This document shows, in pieces, positions 7,789 through 15,259 of a stretch of DNA of 16,764 nt. Each line of letters starts with the position of its first letter. The stretch's first letter is position 1. The position numbers and the translations under genes were made by a program. This DNA comes from Roseburia_C sp051879315 (lineage in GTDB: Bacteria; Bacillota; Clostridia; Lachnospirales; Lachnospiraceae): NCBI GenBank assembly GCA_051879315.1, contig JBJELW010000070.1, positions 1-16,764 of the forward strand, given 5' to 3'. The notes beneath the pieces are model-generated. The model was given only the letters and a program-made list of their open reading frames with translations, searched no databases and was not told the origin of the DNA.

Positions 7789-7860
7789 TCTAACCCCTCC
7801 AATTTTTTAATGAAGCATCTCGTCAATCTATATACATCTGCAAATCTCTTGGTCCAAATA

Positions 7861-8852
7861 TCAATTATCAGCCTGTTTCTTAGCCTTAATTTTGCTGGTG
7901 AACAAGTCTTTCCATATTGCAGGGTGGAACAGAATCAGCAGAGGAAACAGTTCCAGTCTGCCTGCCAGCATATCAAACATCAGCACATATTTTGAGAAAA
8001 CAGAAAACACGCCAAAGTTCTGGGTGGGACCTACCAGTTCCAAGCCGGGGCCAATATTGTTGATCGTGGCAACAACAGCGGTAAAATTCGTGATCAAATC
8101 CTTACCTTCAAAGGAAATGGCCAGGACAGACATCGAGAAAATGATCATAAAGGATATAAAATAAACATTTATGGCACGTACCACATCATGCTCTACCGGT
8201 TTTCCGTCGATTTTAATTTTTTTAACACTCTTTGGATGAATATAGGAATTTAACTCCTTAATAATTGTTTTGAATAATACCACAAAACGTGAAACCTTAA
8301 TTCCACCACCAGTACTCCCAGCACATGCACCACCCACTGTAAATATGGGGAGTAACCCATCAGGCTGTCATTTTTTATACCAAATCCGCCGGTACCGGCC
8401 GTACCAAAACTGGTAGTCAGCGCATCAAATACCGGCATACCTCCTGCAAGCAGGAAAATGATTTCCAGAATGGTCAGGCCAAGATATATCACATACAAAA
8501 TACGGGCTGTATGCTTTACCTTAGGAACCAGTTTTCCCACAGACGGACCCGGACTTTCTGCGCGCATCAGATTAATATGGGATCCGCCACTCATGGGAAC
8601 AATCGCCAAGAGGAAAACCAATACGCCCATACCTCCGATCCAGTGGGTGAAACTTCTCCAGAATAAGGAGCAATGGCTTAAGCTCTCCACATCGGACAAT
8701 ATACTGGCACCGGTTGTGGTAAAACCGGAAATAGTCTCAAACAATGCATCGGTAAAGGAGGGAATCTCCCTGCTTAACCATGCTTTTGGACTTAAACATT
8801 TTAAGTACCTCCATCGTATCTGTTCAATACATTCACCACTATAATATATCAC
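7861..8852 (-). pseudogene. trkH: TrkH potassium-uptake channel subunit, deleted remnant
   Basis: Two frames carry TrkH/KtrB-family sequence. Frame 1 (to about 8320) holds the first pore loop ISGFTTTGAS, then HWIGGMGVLVFLLAI, RAESPGPSVGKLVPK and the second loop SFGTAGTGGFG. After PYLQWVV it meets, out of frame, ACAGSTGGGIKVSRFVVL and the last loop TINNIGPGL, with the C-terminus DMLAGRLELFPLLILF ending at 7861. The segment between, which should hold the third pore loop and about 80 residues, is missing. The usual first ~130 residues are missing too: homology starts at LSREIPSF, just after non-coding sequence. TrkH needs all four loops to make its filter, so this gene cannot function. No trkA partner is visible in the window. 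Confidence 0.9.
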
Positions 8853-8896
8853 TTTGCTGTCAAAAAAGCATCCTATAATTGGATTTTACATTTCTT

Positions 8897-9799
8897 TTAG
8901 ATGAAGGATACTGTTTCTTTATTAAATTGTCCGACCGTTCCTTTCGCGTCCTCTATTCTCACGTTATGATCATCAAATATCAGATTGAGGGAAGAAGCCC
9001 TCTCCACTCCCGTTAGTGGATCCTCTATTTTAGACGGTTGTATGAGGTATTCCTTCCCATCCGTTTCCACTCGGATTTTATTTTTGAAGGTTTTTGCGGT
9101 TTGAATCTTTCCATTATCATCAAAGGAAAGCGAATTCCCTTCTGCATGCAGACGATAATTGTCGGTATCATAGGGATTTAGAACTCCACATTCCGTCATT
9201 AAAGACACGCCAAATGCCGGCTCAATCGATTTGAGCCGGCCTTCTTCTGACAATTCAAAACCAAATTTAGTTTTCACCTGACCATACCGGGTCGTTACTG
9301 CAATGGTCTCCCTAGGCCAGATCGTGAGACTTTTTACCCCACCGGATGGAAAAAAGGCAATACAAAGTGGTGCTACATAAAACACCTGGTCTAATAAGTT
9401 TATCTCCACCTTCCGGGCAATCCCATACTCATCCTCTTCCGTCCAATAACCACCGATTTTTCCATACAGGGGAAACAATCGCTTAATGTTTCCGTCTGGA
9501 TAAAAAGTGAGCAGTTCTGCATCCATACAGCCAACGGTGGTCTTAACCGTCTGCGGTGATTCCAGATAGATACTTTCAAGACTGCCATCCTCGTAAAAAG
9601 AAATGGCTTCCCGGTACTTTTTTCTGGCATCAGACCCGCTGTAATTTGGAATCAGCCTGCCATATGGTGTTTCCAGAACAGATTCCTCCTCCACCATTGC
9701 ACTTTTTAACTGGGCGGATCCATAGTACTCTGCATTCACAACAGATTTTAAGGTGCCATACGGGGTTAATATTTCTTTTTCAATCTCCTCTTTGCTCAT
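8897..9799 (-). CDS. MORN-like repeat protein, function unknown
   Basis: The protein has 300 residues from ATG 9799, with GGAGAATAA in front. There is no signal peptide or membrane helix. It is built from short strand-turn repeats of the form (F/Y)-x-x-x-G-x-(L/V/I)-x-x-(L/I), such as YEDGSLESIYL, YPDGNIKRLFPLYG, FPSGGVKSLTIW, SEEGRLKSIEPAFG and DDNGKIQTAKTF. TPYG appears twice near the N-terminus (ILTPYGTLKSV, ETPYGRLIP). Such repeats form a beta-meander like the MORN and toxin_YwqK repeats. Similar proteins occur in gut Clostridia with no known role. The pseudogene remnants on both sides suggest that it stands alone. Confidence 0.75.
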   Translation of the reverse strand: MSKEEIEKEILTPYGTLKSVVNAEYYGSAQLKSAMVEEESVLETPYGRLIPNYSGSDARKKYREAISFYEDGSLESIYLESPQTVKTTVGCMDAELLTFYPDGNIKRLFPLYGKIGGYWTEEDEYGIARKVEINLLDQVFYVAPLCIAFFPSGGVKSLTIWPRETIAVTTRYGQVKTKFGFELSEEGRLKSIEPAFGVSLMTECGVLNPYDTDNYRLHAEGNSLSFDDNGKIQTAKTFKNKIRVETDGKEYLIQPSKIEDPLTGVERASSLNLIFDDHNVRIEDAKGTVGQFNKETVSFI

Positions 9800-9843
9800 T
9801 TATTCTCCTGTTTTTCTAACACACGTCCCGGCATACAGATTCT

Positions 9844-10056
9844 TCATTCCACATATTTTCGGATTTTAAGCGGAATATCCAGCTGCTTTGCCAACGCCTT
9901 ACATTCTTCTATCTCTGCGTCTGATATGTAGGAATTTTTCTTAAAATACGCAACGCTTTTCAGAAGAACATTCAAAGCGCATGTGGGTTCTCCTTATCCA
10001 CAATTAATCAGCTCGTCATATCCGGTAAAATCAAAGGTGTCAATGGCTCTCTCCCA
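9844..10056 (-). pseudogene. Decayed hypothetical protein fragment
   Basis: Read on the minus strand, one frame gives WERAIDTFDFTGYDELINCG, an in-frame TAA (9994-9996), then GEPTCALNVLLKSVAYF, KKNSYISDAEIEECKALAKQ, LDIPLKIRKYVE and a TGA at 9844. Composition is protein-like on both sides of the stop. The frame also runs back into the end of the flavodoxin gene, with no proper start of its own, so only a 3' remnant remains. I do not recognise the family. Confidence 0.55.
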
Positions 10057-10060
10057 TATT

Positions 10061-10543
10061 TTATAGTCCTAAACTATCCACCCAGGCAGCAATCTGCTCC
10101 TTGTCCTGTACATTGTTTAAAATCCTGCCTTCCTTGATTGTAGCGCCGGCATCCACACTATCCTGCAGAAACTGCACTGTGTCCCCAAAACCGCTTCCTC
10201 CTGATGTGGCAAAAAGAACAATTGTCTTTCCGGCGAAATCGTAGGCTTCCAGGAATGTATTGATAATCGTTGGCGCAATGTGCCACCAAATGGGAAATCC
10301 CACAAATATCACATCATAATCCCCAACCTTTGCATCTTTATCTGCAATGGCAGGCCGGGAAGACTTATCGTTCATCTCAATCGTGCTTCTGGATTTATTG
10401 TCCTTCCAGTCGAGATCCTCCTTCGTGTACAAAACTTCCGGTTGAATCTCATACAAATCTGCCCCCGCCAGTTCCGCCAGAACTTTTGCTGCCTTTTTTG
10501 TTACTCCGCTTGCACTGAAATATGCTACTAACTTTTTACTCAT
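10061..10543 (-). CDS. Flavodoxin
   Basis: The protein has 160 residues from ATG 10543, chosen because GAGGAGG lies 7 nt upstream and the frame then opens with MSKKLVAYFSASGVTK. The FMN phosphate loop is SASGVTK (residues ~10-16), a Flavodoxin_4-type variant of the T/S-x-T-G-x-T loop. YDVIFVGFPIWWHIAP (~residues 85-100) and LFATSGGSGFGDT supply the loops that stack on the isoalloxazine ring. It carries single electrons, or acts as a quinone-reductase-like FMN protein in the cytoplasm. The length fits the family. It is the last gene after a ~140-nt structured leader, separate from parA. Confidence 0.88.
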   Translation of the reverse strand: MSKKLVAYFSASGVTKKAAKVLAELAGADLYEIQPEVLYTKEDLDWKDNKSRSTIEMNDKSSRPAIADKDAKVGDYDVIFVGFPIWWHIAPTIINTFLEAYDFAGKTIVLFATSGGSGFGDTVQFLQDSVDAGATIKEGRILNNVQDKEQIAAWVDSLGL

Positions 10544-10554
10544 TTTGGTTCCTC

Positions 10555-10680
10555 CTCTTGGCACGAGGTGTCACCGCAGGTGACGTATACGCCCCCAAAG
10601 GTCGCTTCGCACTGCTTTGGGGACAAACCTTGTGCCGGTTTTCATATTTGAGTTGACACTATCTCCTCTCTTGGCACGAG
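10555..10680 (-). promoter_or_regulatory. Structured, repeat-containing leader of the flavodoxin gene
   Basis: A 13-bp direct repeat CTCTTGGCACGAG occurs at 10555-10567 and 10668-10680 (113 bp apart). The downstream copy leads straight into the ribosome binding site. Between the copies lie two hairpins: GTCACC/GGTGAC (about 10570-10584) and CCCCAAAG/CTTTGGGG (about 10593-10622) with a 14-nt loop. A TATAAT -10 box lies upstream on the minus strand (10701-10706) with a poor -35, so the whole region is probably transcribed. No T run follows the hairpins, so they are not simple terminators. It could be a regulatory leader or a partial duplication. Confidence 0.5.
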
Positions 10681-10771
10681 ACTTTACACTATTTTCTTTC
10701 ATTATATCTACTACCATTTAATTTTGGTATTACATTCTTCTTTTAATTGGCGATTAGAAATTTCTATATTT

Positions 10772-11539
10772 TTATTTCTTGACTCCCTTTAGCAGTTCCT
10801 TTACAAAAGCCTGATAATCCTGCATGGTGGTACACTTGGGGGCGTAATCAATCAATAATTTTTTATTCGTTTGTGCTTCCTTCGTCTTCACACATTCACG
10901 AATGGCAGTCTGGAACAGTTTTGTACCCATGCCATCTGCCAACTGCTGAAGCTCGTCCCGCACGGTTTTTTCCAAATTGGATCTGCCCGCATACTTCACC
11001 AGCAATAATCCTGCAATGGATAGTCCCGGATTCTGTCTTCTCTGTACCGCACGGATGGTGTCACTTAACTGCTGCAATCCCTGCATTGCATAAGCATCTG
11101 CTGTAACAGGAATTACAACCTGATCTGCCGCAATCAGGCAGTTGTATAAAATGACATTCAAAGAGGGCGCCGTATCAATTACTATATAATCGTATCCCTC
11201 CAGTTCATCTACTGCATCCTTTAAGCGATACAGCCCTTCCACATCGCCATCCAGCATTTTCTCCGCCTTACTGAGCAAGGGATCGGATGCCACAATATCT
11301 CCATTGGGCATATGCTGAATCGCCTCCTCTAAAGGTAACTTATCCGAATCCACCATTACATCATACAAAGTTGCCTGATCTTCAATCTGTGCTTCATATG
11401 TACTGGTACAGTTTCCCTGGGGATCTGCATCGATCAGCAGGGTCTTCTTTTTCTTACTTAATATTCCCGCCAACGTTGTGGCCGTTGTTGTCTTTCCGAT
11501 ACCGCCTTTTTGATTTGCTACAACAAATGTTATCGCCAT
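10772..11539 (-). CDS. ParA/Soj-family ATPase (orphan)
   Basis: The protein has 255 residues from ATG 11539, preceded by GGAGAG. The deviant Walker A is ANQKGGIGKTTT (residues ~9-19, with the signature lysine before GG). LLIDADPQGN (~residues 34-43) is the switch/Walker A' part, and YDYIVIDTAPS (~residues 113-123) is Walker B. The C-terminal helix ends KELLKGVKK. ParA proteins bind DNA as ATP dimers and move cargo such as plasmids, chromosomes or protein complexes. No parB or centromere-like parS cluster is seen next to it. It follows a DUF6465-like gene 86 nt away, presumably in one operon. Orphan ParA proteins often position non-DNA cargo, so plasmid partition is not assumed. Confidence 0.93.
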   Translation of the reverse strand: MAITFVVANQKGGIGKTTTATTLAGILSKKKKTLLIDADPQGNCTSTYEAQIEDQATLYDVMVDSDKLPLEEAIQHMPNGDIVASDPLLSKAEKMLDGDVEGLYRLKDAVDELEGYDYIVIDTAPSLNVILYNCLIAADQVVIPVTADAYAMQGLQQLSDTIRAVQRRQNPGLSIAGLLLVKYAGRSNLEKTVRDELQQLADGMGTKLFQTAIRECVKTKEAQTNKKLLIDYAPKCTTMQDYQAFVKELLKGVKK

Positions 11540-11625
11540 GTTTTTCTCTCCTTATCCTATGTATCTCCCGAAATTACTTTGGTGTGTTTCTAGAATGAAT
11601 TTTGCTATTTGATTGCAGACCGTAA

Positions 11626-11880
11626 TTAAAAGCCGATCTGTCCATTGATTTCTTTGTTCACTACGTAAAACACGGCCTGTTCTTCTGGTTTTATGTAAAT
11701 ATCTATCTCCTGGATATCCTCATCTTTTACTCCCTGCTCAAGAATGGATTTCTTGATGAGATTTAACAGATTATCTTCTAAGCGCTCTCTTCCCTGATAC
11801 TGAATCGTAATTCGTTTCTTTGCTTTAGCAAAACCTCCGGCCTTATTCTGTGCCCGTTCCACACTGCATTTACGTGCCAT
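11626..11880 (-). CDS. DUF6465-like small protein
   Basis: The protein has 84 residues. ATG 11880 follows a strong AAGGAGG. The N-terminus is short and basic (MARKCSVERAQNKAGGFAKA, KKR). The body ITIQYQGRERLEDNLLNLIK leads to IDIYIKPEEQAVFYVVNKEI and NGQIGF. The closing KPEE-A-YYVVN-like pattern is what I recall for DUF6465, a small domain found in many Lachnospiraceae, where it often sits with ParA-like genes. No catalytic residues or membrane segment are visible. The gene heads the parA operon from a good promoter. Family assignment is by eye and moderate. Confidence 0.7.
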   Translation of the reverse strand: MARKCSVERAQNKAGGFAKAKKRITIQYQGRERLEDNLLNLIKKSILEQGVKDEDIQEIDIYIKPEEQAVFYVVNKEINGQIGF

Positions 11881-11940
11881 ACCGATATCCTCCTTATAAA
11901 TCTCGTAAGTCTGTTTAGAATCACGAAGTTTCCAAGCAGT

Positions 11941-11970
11941 ATTATATCACTATATATGTTCTTTTCGCAA
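11941..11970 (-). promoter_or_regulatory. Promoter of the DUF6465-parA operon
   Basis: On the minus strand the boxes are TTGCGA (11965-11970), an 18-nt spacer and TATAAT (11941-11946), with TGA before the -10. It is 60 nt upstream of the start codon. Confidence 0.75.
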
Positions 11971-11992
11971 CGTAGCAAAATTGTTATCAGCT

Positions 11993-12024
11993 AAAAAAAG
12001 GAAGCTACCTAATTGGCAACTTCC
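11993..12024 (-). terminator. Intrinsic terminator of the EAL gene
   Basis: On the minus strand, GGAAGTTGCC pairs with GGTAGCTTCC (12000-12024; two G-U pairs, 5-nt loop) and is followed by T7 (11993-11999). It lies 22 nt after the stop codon. Confidence 0.85.
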
Positions 12025-12046
12025 CACAACATTTGTAAACTACTGA

Positions 12047-13702
12047 TTATTGCATTCTCATCAACTCATTAAATTGTTCTACAGTCATCGGTTTTGCATA
12101 GTAGAATCCTTGGGCAGTATCACATCCGCAACCCATCAAAAACTGTGCCTGCTCCTCAGTCTCCACACCCTCTGCCACTAGATCCAATCCTATGGATTTG
12201 GTCATCTGGATTGTATGCTCCACAATCTTTTGTCCACGTTCCGAACCTATAAAATCCTGCAAAAATCCCCGGTCAATCTTAATCACATCAAACTGTGTAT
12301 CCTTTAATGTGTTAAGAGAAGAGTATCCGGAACCAAAATCATCCATCAGCAACGTATACCCATTATCTTTCAACAAAGAAATGCCCTCTGACATCTTAGC
12401 ACTGTCTGTGGTTTCCGTCAGCTCTATCTCTAAATATTCCTTTGATATCTGATACTTGTCAACCAAATGATTTAGCACCTCTACGAACTGATTATCCTTC
12501 AAATGAAGCCTTGATACATTTACAGAAATCGGAAGTGGTTCCATACCAGCATCTATCCAGCTACGTATCACTTTACAGGCCTCCTCCCAAATAAAGGCAT
12601 CCATCTTTGTCACAAATCCATTCTTCTCAAAAGCCGGTATAAATTCCATTGGAGGAACCATTCCATTCTCCGGCTGAATCCACCGAACCAATGCTTCGGC
12701 ACCTACCATTTTTCCACTATGCATACTGTATTTTGGCTGAAGATACATAACAAATTCACGATTTTTCAATGCCTGCTCCATATGATCCTCAATATATTTT
12801 CCCGTCAATACAGACTTTTTCATTCCATCTTCATAAAATGCAACATACTGCAATGCATTCCCCTTAATACTCTGCCTTGCAAGTGCAGCCCTATCACCAA
12901 ACTTCCGAAGTCCCTCTCGGAAATTCTCCACAAAGGCAACACCGAATACTAACCGATAAACAATTCCTTTATATCCTAATAAATTGCTATTCACTGTTTC
13001 AACGAAATCGAGAATATCCTGTTTTGTTTCATAAGAAAGCATAATCATAAATGCATCCGCAGTTAAGCGAACAAATATCTGATCCTTGCTGCATATGACT
13101 TTCAAAGATTCAATAAAATGATTCAACAGTTCATCTCCAAATGCTTCCCCGTACATTTCATTAATGGCTTTAAATTTCACAACGTCAAACTGTACCAGAG
13201 CATACTTTGCCTCCGGATTCTTCCGCACGATTTCATTTACAACCTTAAAAAACATAGCCGGTGTCCGGTCTGTTGTTGAATTCTGTGCCAGGTGCATCTG
13301 ATAAATCTCCTCTACATCCAATGGCCGAACCAGCACATTCATTCGGATAACTGCTCTATCCTCATTCTTCATCAAATAACATTCTATCTTATGATACGTA
13401 TACATATCATTCTGTGTCTTCATACGTACGGAAACACTTAACCGTTCTTCCTGTATCGGAACAAAATGCTCACTGCCTTTCATTCCACCAGCTATCTTCC
13501 GTAAAAAAACACCATAGGTATCCTTGTCCTCTTCCTGCACATACTCCAACAGTTCTTCAATAGCATTCGAAATCGATTCCCTGTCAGAAAGCAACGCACT
13601 GTTCGCATTCACAACCTCCCAGCCCTGATGTACATCCCAGAATAAAACCAATACATCACTCATAGACTGAATTACATTCATAAAATCCATATTAGATGCC
13701 AT
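12047..13702 (-). CDS. Degenerate GGDEF plus intact EAL domain protein, probable c-di-GMP phosphodiesterase
   Basis: The protein has 551 residues from ATG 13702, which has GGGAGAGG 6 nt upstream; a TTG two codons earlier is possible. Residues ~1-130 form an N-terminal sensor-like, PAS-like part without membrane helices. Residues ~140-290 are a GGDEF fold, but the active-site loop reads RLTADAF (212-218) in place of GGDEF, so it should not make c-di-GMP. Residues ~300-548 are an EAL domain with the expected catalytic set: EAL at 336-338, N395, ELTE (427-430), DD454-455, K475 (VIKID), E511 (EGVE) and Q531. It should therefore cut c-di-GMP to pGpG in the cytoplasm, with the GGDEF part perhaps binding GTP as a regulator. 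A strong terminator follows. Confidence 0.93.
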   Translation of the reverse strand: MASNMDFMNVIQSMSDVLVLFWDVHQGWEVVNANSALLSDRESISNAIEELLEYVQEEDKDTYGVFLRKIAGGMKGSEHFVPIQEERLSVSVRMKTQNDMYTYHKIECYLMKNEDRAVIRMNVLVRPLDVEEIYQMHLAQNSTTDRTPAMFFKVVNEIVRKNPEAKYALVQFDVVKFKAINEMYGEAFGDELLNHFIESLKVICSKDQIFVRLTADAFMIMLSYETKQDILDFVETVNSNLLGYKGIVYRLVFGVAFVENFREGLRKFGDRAALARQSIKGNALQYVAFYEDGMKKSVLTGKYIEDHMEQALKNREFVMYLQPKYSMHSGKMVGAEALVRWIQPENGMVPPMEFIPAFEKNGFVTKMDAFIWEEACKVIRSWIDAGMEPLPISVNVSRLHLKDNQFVEVLNHLVDKYQISKEYLEIELTETTDSAKMSEGISLLKDNGYTLLMDDFGSGYSSLNTLKDTQFDVIKIDRGFLQDFIGSERGQKIVEHTIQMTKSIGLDLVAEGVETEEQAQFLMGCGCDTAQGFYYAKPMTVEQFNELMRMQ

Positions 13703-13734
13703 GACCAACCTCTCCCTTCTAACAAAACAGTTTT

Positions 13735-13887
13735 TTAGTGTTTATAATATACTTTCTCCATTCGTCGATTGGATTCTCCACCAAGACGCATCTGCATTTT
13801 ACCAATTCTGACATATCTGGAATTGGCCAAAATCAGCTTATTCGGTTCCTTACGGATTACATTGCCACGGATAAATATCATTTTCAT
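13735..13887 (-). CDS. Possible 50-codon small ORF in the leader of the EAL gene
   Basis: The frame opens MKMIFIRGNVIRKEPNKLIL, continues ANSRYVRIGKMQMRLGGESN and ends RRMEKVYYKH. The composition is protein-like and the stop lies 32 nt before the EAL start. However, there is no ribosome binding site, and the first ATG overlaps the -10 box of the EAL promoter, so it may be a coding remnant or chance. The same stretch contains a 7-bp inverted repeat (CCAATTC/GAATTGG, about 13814-13838). Confidence 0.3.
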   Translation of the reverse strand: MKMIFIRGNVIRKEPNKLILANSRYVRIGKMQMRLGGESNRRMEKVYYKH

Positions 13888-13913
13888 TATACCATGTATG
13901 GAATATTCATCAA
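13886..13913 (-). promoter_or_regulatory. Promoter of the EAL gene with a long leader
   Basis: On the minus strand the boxes are TTGATG (13908-13913), a 16-nt spacer and TATAAT (13886-13891), with an extended -10 (TGG before it). The start codon lies about 178 nt downstream of the likely transcription start, an unusually long leader. I found no match to the conserved GEMM (c-di-GMP riboswitch) core. Confidence 0.65.
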
Positions 13914-13965
13914 ATAGATCAACTGATGAAAGAATGATTTGAAAGAATGGTTGAACGAACGGGCC

Positions 13966-14742
13966 TTACAACAAATAATTTTCTATGTACGAATCCAGCA
14001 CAATTCTATTTAATGGCACTTTACTTGTCTCGTGGCTCATCAAGAGATTCTCTCCCAGTAAAAATCCGTTTCTCTCGTATATATCTAATTTTCTTATATT
14101 TTTTTCAACATACTCTGGATTATCCAGCATCCCCAAATGCTCCCATACATATATCTTGCCACTCTTATTATTCATCACTGTAAAATCCGGTCTAAATATG
14201 ACAGATTTTCCCCAGTCCTGAAGTATTAACGGCTTTTCATATCGATATGGCACCTGATACCGATATAATTCATCTGCAATAATCAGTTCGGATTTTGATC
14301 TGACTCTTTCATTTCTGAGTGTATAAAATTCTGTCATGTCATCCTCCTCAAATATGGAAGGTTCATACTTCTCATCCAAGAATCTATTTATTTTCATATC
14401 TATGGGTTCGATAAGTGGCGCAATAAGTTTTTTTCTTGCATTACACATTTTTCGAAAACAATTTTCCAGTATTCCATCATCATAGATCGTTTCTATCTCT
14501 TTCAATTTTGAAACAACCCTTTCTAAGGATGGTATCAATTTCTCATCGTATTCCCGTTGAGCCACTTTTCGCGCATAATCTTTTTCTTTTTTACTAATAT
14601 ATTTTCCATTAATGAAATATTGATCAGAACCATTACTGCTTGTACACCTAAGTGTCCCCTGCGGCAGGATCTTTGCTTCTTCCTTTGCATTTTTCAGTTG
14701 TTGTTCTAAAAATCTTCTTTCTTTTTTAATCTGCTTTAAAAT
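13966..14742 (-). CDS. PD-(D/E)XK-like nuclease-fold protein with apparent AUU start
   Basis: The open frame runs without a stop from 14742 (258 residues). The first in-frame canonical start is GTG at 14565, but the 59 codons before it are clearly coding (LKQIKKERRFLEQQLKNAKE, then DQYFINGKYISKKEKDYARK), as in relatives. A perfect AAGGAGG lies 7 nt before the ATT at 14742-14740. Residues 1-125 are helical, coiled-coil and basic. Residues ~145-235 carry a PD-(D/E)XK-type pattern: SKSE152, RPDF with D186, and VWEHLG with E201, but no lysine in the usual last place. It may bind or cut DNA; the target is unknown. Either the start is AUU or a start codon has been lost. A -10-like TATAAT lies at 14793-14798. 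Confidence 0.7.
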   Translation of the reverse strand: MLKQIKKERRFLEQQLKNAKEEAKILPQGTLRCTSSNGSDQYFINGKYISKKEKDYARKVAQREYDEKLIPSLERVVSKLKEIETIYDDGILENCFRKMCNARKKLIAPLIEPIDMKINRFLDEKYEPSIFEEDDMTEFYTLRNERVRSKSELIIADELYRYQVPYRYEKPLILQDWGKSVIFRPDFTVMNNKSGKIYVWEHLGMLDNPEYVEKNIRKLDIYERNGFLLGENLLMSHETSKVPLNRIVLDSYIENYLL

Positions 14743-14776
14743 GATTTTACCTCCTTGTTCTGCTCTTTTTGATATG

Positions 14777-14900
14777 AAGCAGTAAAAATTTGATTATATT
14801 CTGCATCTTTGTTTTGTGATTACTGTTTTGGAAGATTTTCTGCTCGAGTGAGCAGTAAAATTTTGTAAAAAGGTAGCACAATGCCTTACACTTTACTGCC
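14777..14900. repeat. Cluster of GCAGTAAA-type direct and inverted repeats
   Basis: GCAGTAAAA occurs at about 14779-14787 and again at about 14859-14867. Its inverse TTTACTGC lies at about 14892-14899. A perfect hairpin CTGCTC/GAGCAG (about 14848-14863) sits in the same stretch. They lie upstream of the nuclease-like gene and could be protein binding sites. This is part of the 517-bp gene-free gap 14743-15259. Confidence 0.4.
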
Positions 14901-14903
14901 TAT

Positions 14904-14997
14904 ATTACATCTTTCCCCCTAAAAACAGTAATTCCCACGACATAACATATATTCCCTTTAGAATAACATCCTTTCCCACAGTATAACAGCTATTCTC
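14904..14997 (-). repeat. Array of five degenerate ~20-bp tandem repeats
   Basis: On the minus strand a 15-bp core of the form GGGAAWNNNTGTTAT recurs five times: 14983-14997 (GAGAATAGCTGTTAT), 14963-14977 (GGGAAAGGATGTTAT), 14942-14956 (GGGAATATATGTTAT), 14922-14936 (GGGAATTACTGTTTT) and 14904-14917 (one base shorter). Start-to-start distances are 18-21 bp, close to two helical turns. Iteron-like or regulator sites are possible. The rest of the gap, 15001-15195, is AT-rich with one nested inverted repeat (TTGGAC/GTCCAA, 15008-15040) and no gene. Confidence 0.65.
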
Positions 14998-15193
14998 CTT
15001 GCATATATTGGACTTGATCCTACAAGTAGCCCCTGTCCAACCCATGATTCCATTGCTATTGAAGGTAATTATTCCGGATGATATTTTTAGACTTTTATTT
15101 TTTGATTTTGGAATTTGTATTTAGTGTTGTTTTTGATATTAGTTAGAAATATAGAAACATTGTATCCGTTCTGAATAAACACAATATATTTTG

Positions 15194-15225
15194 AAAAAAC
15201 TGGGGAAGTGAAATCACTTCCCCAG
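15194..15225 (-). terminator. Intrinsic terminator of tuf (orphan)
   Basis: Perfect 11-bp stem CTGGGGAAGTG (15200-15210) / CACTTCCCCAG (15215-15225) with a 4-nt loop and T6 on the minus strand (15194-15199). It lies 35 nt after the tuf stop codon. Confidence 0.92.
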
Positions 15226-15259
15226 CATAAATGTTTTAGTTATTCAACTAAAGATTGTA

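Noticed and set aside
8740..8799. ATG with a GGAGG upstream at 8799 (MFKSKSMVKQGDSL) as a trkH start
   Set aside because: It opens only a ~20-codon frame that differs from the trkH middle part. It may be a relic of the original start but cannot make the protein.
10772..11880. Plasmid origin or partition locus
   Set aside because: ParA is present but no ParB, replication initiator or parS cluster, and the neighbours are chromosomal-type genes.
13703..13880. c-di-GMP (GEMM) riboswitch before the EAL gene
   Set aside because: The conserved core and tetraloop-receptor elements of GEMM-I could not be found in the leader.
14904..14997. CRISPR array
   Set aside because: Units are ~20 bp start to start with no spacers of 30-40 bp, repeats are degenerate, and no cas genes are present.
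14905..15045. A 46-codon minus-strand frame (MGWTGATCRIKSNICK...) across the repeat array
   Set aside because: No ribosome binding site, and the 18-21 bp repeats do not keep one reading frame, so the open frame looks incidental to the repeats.
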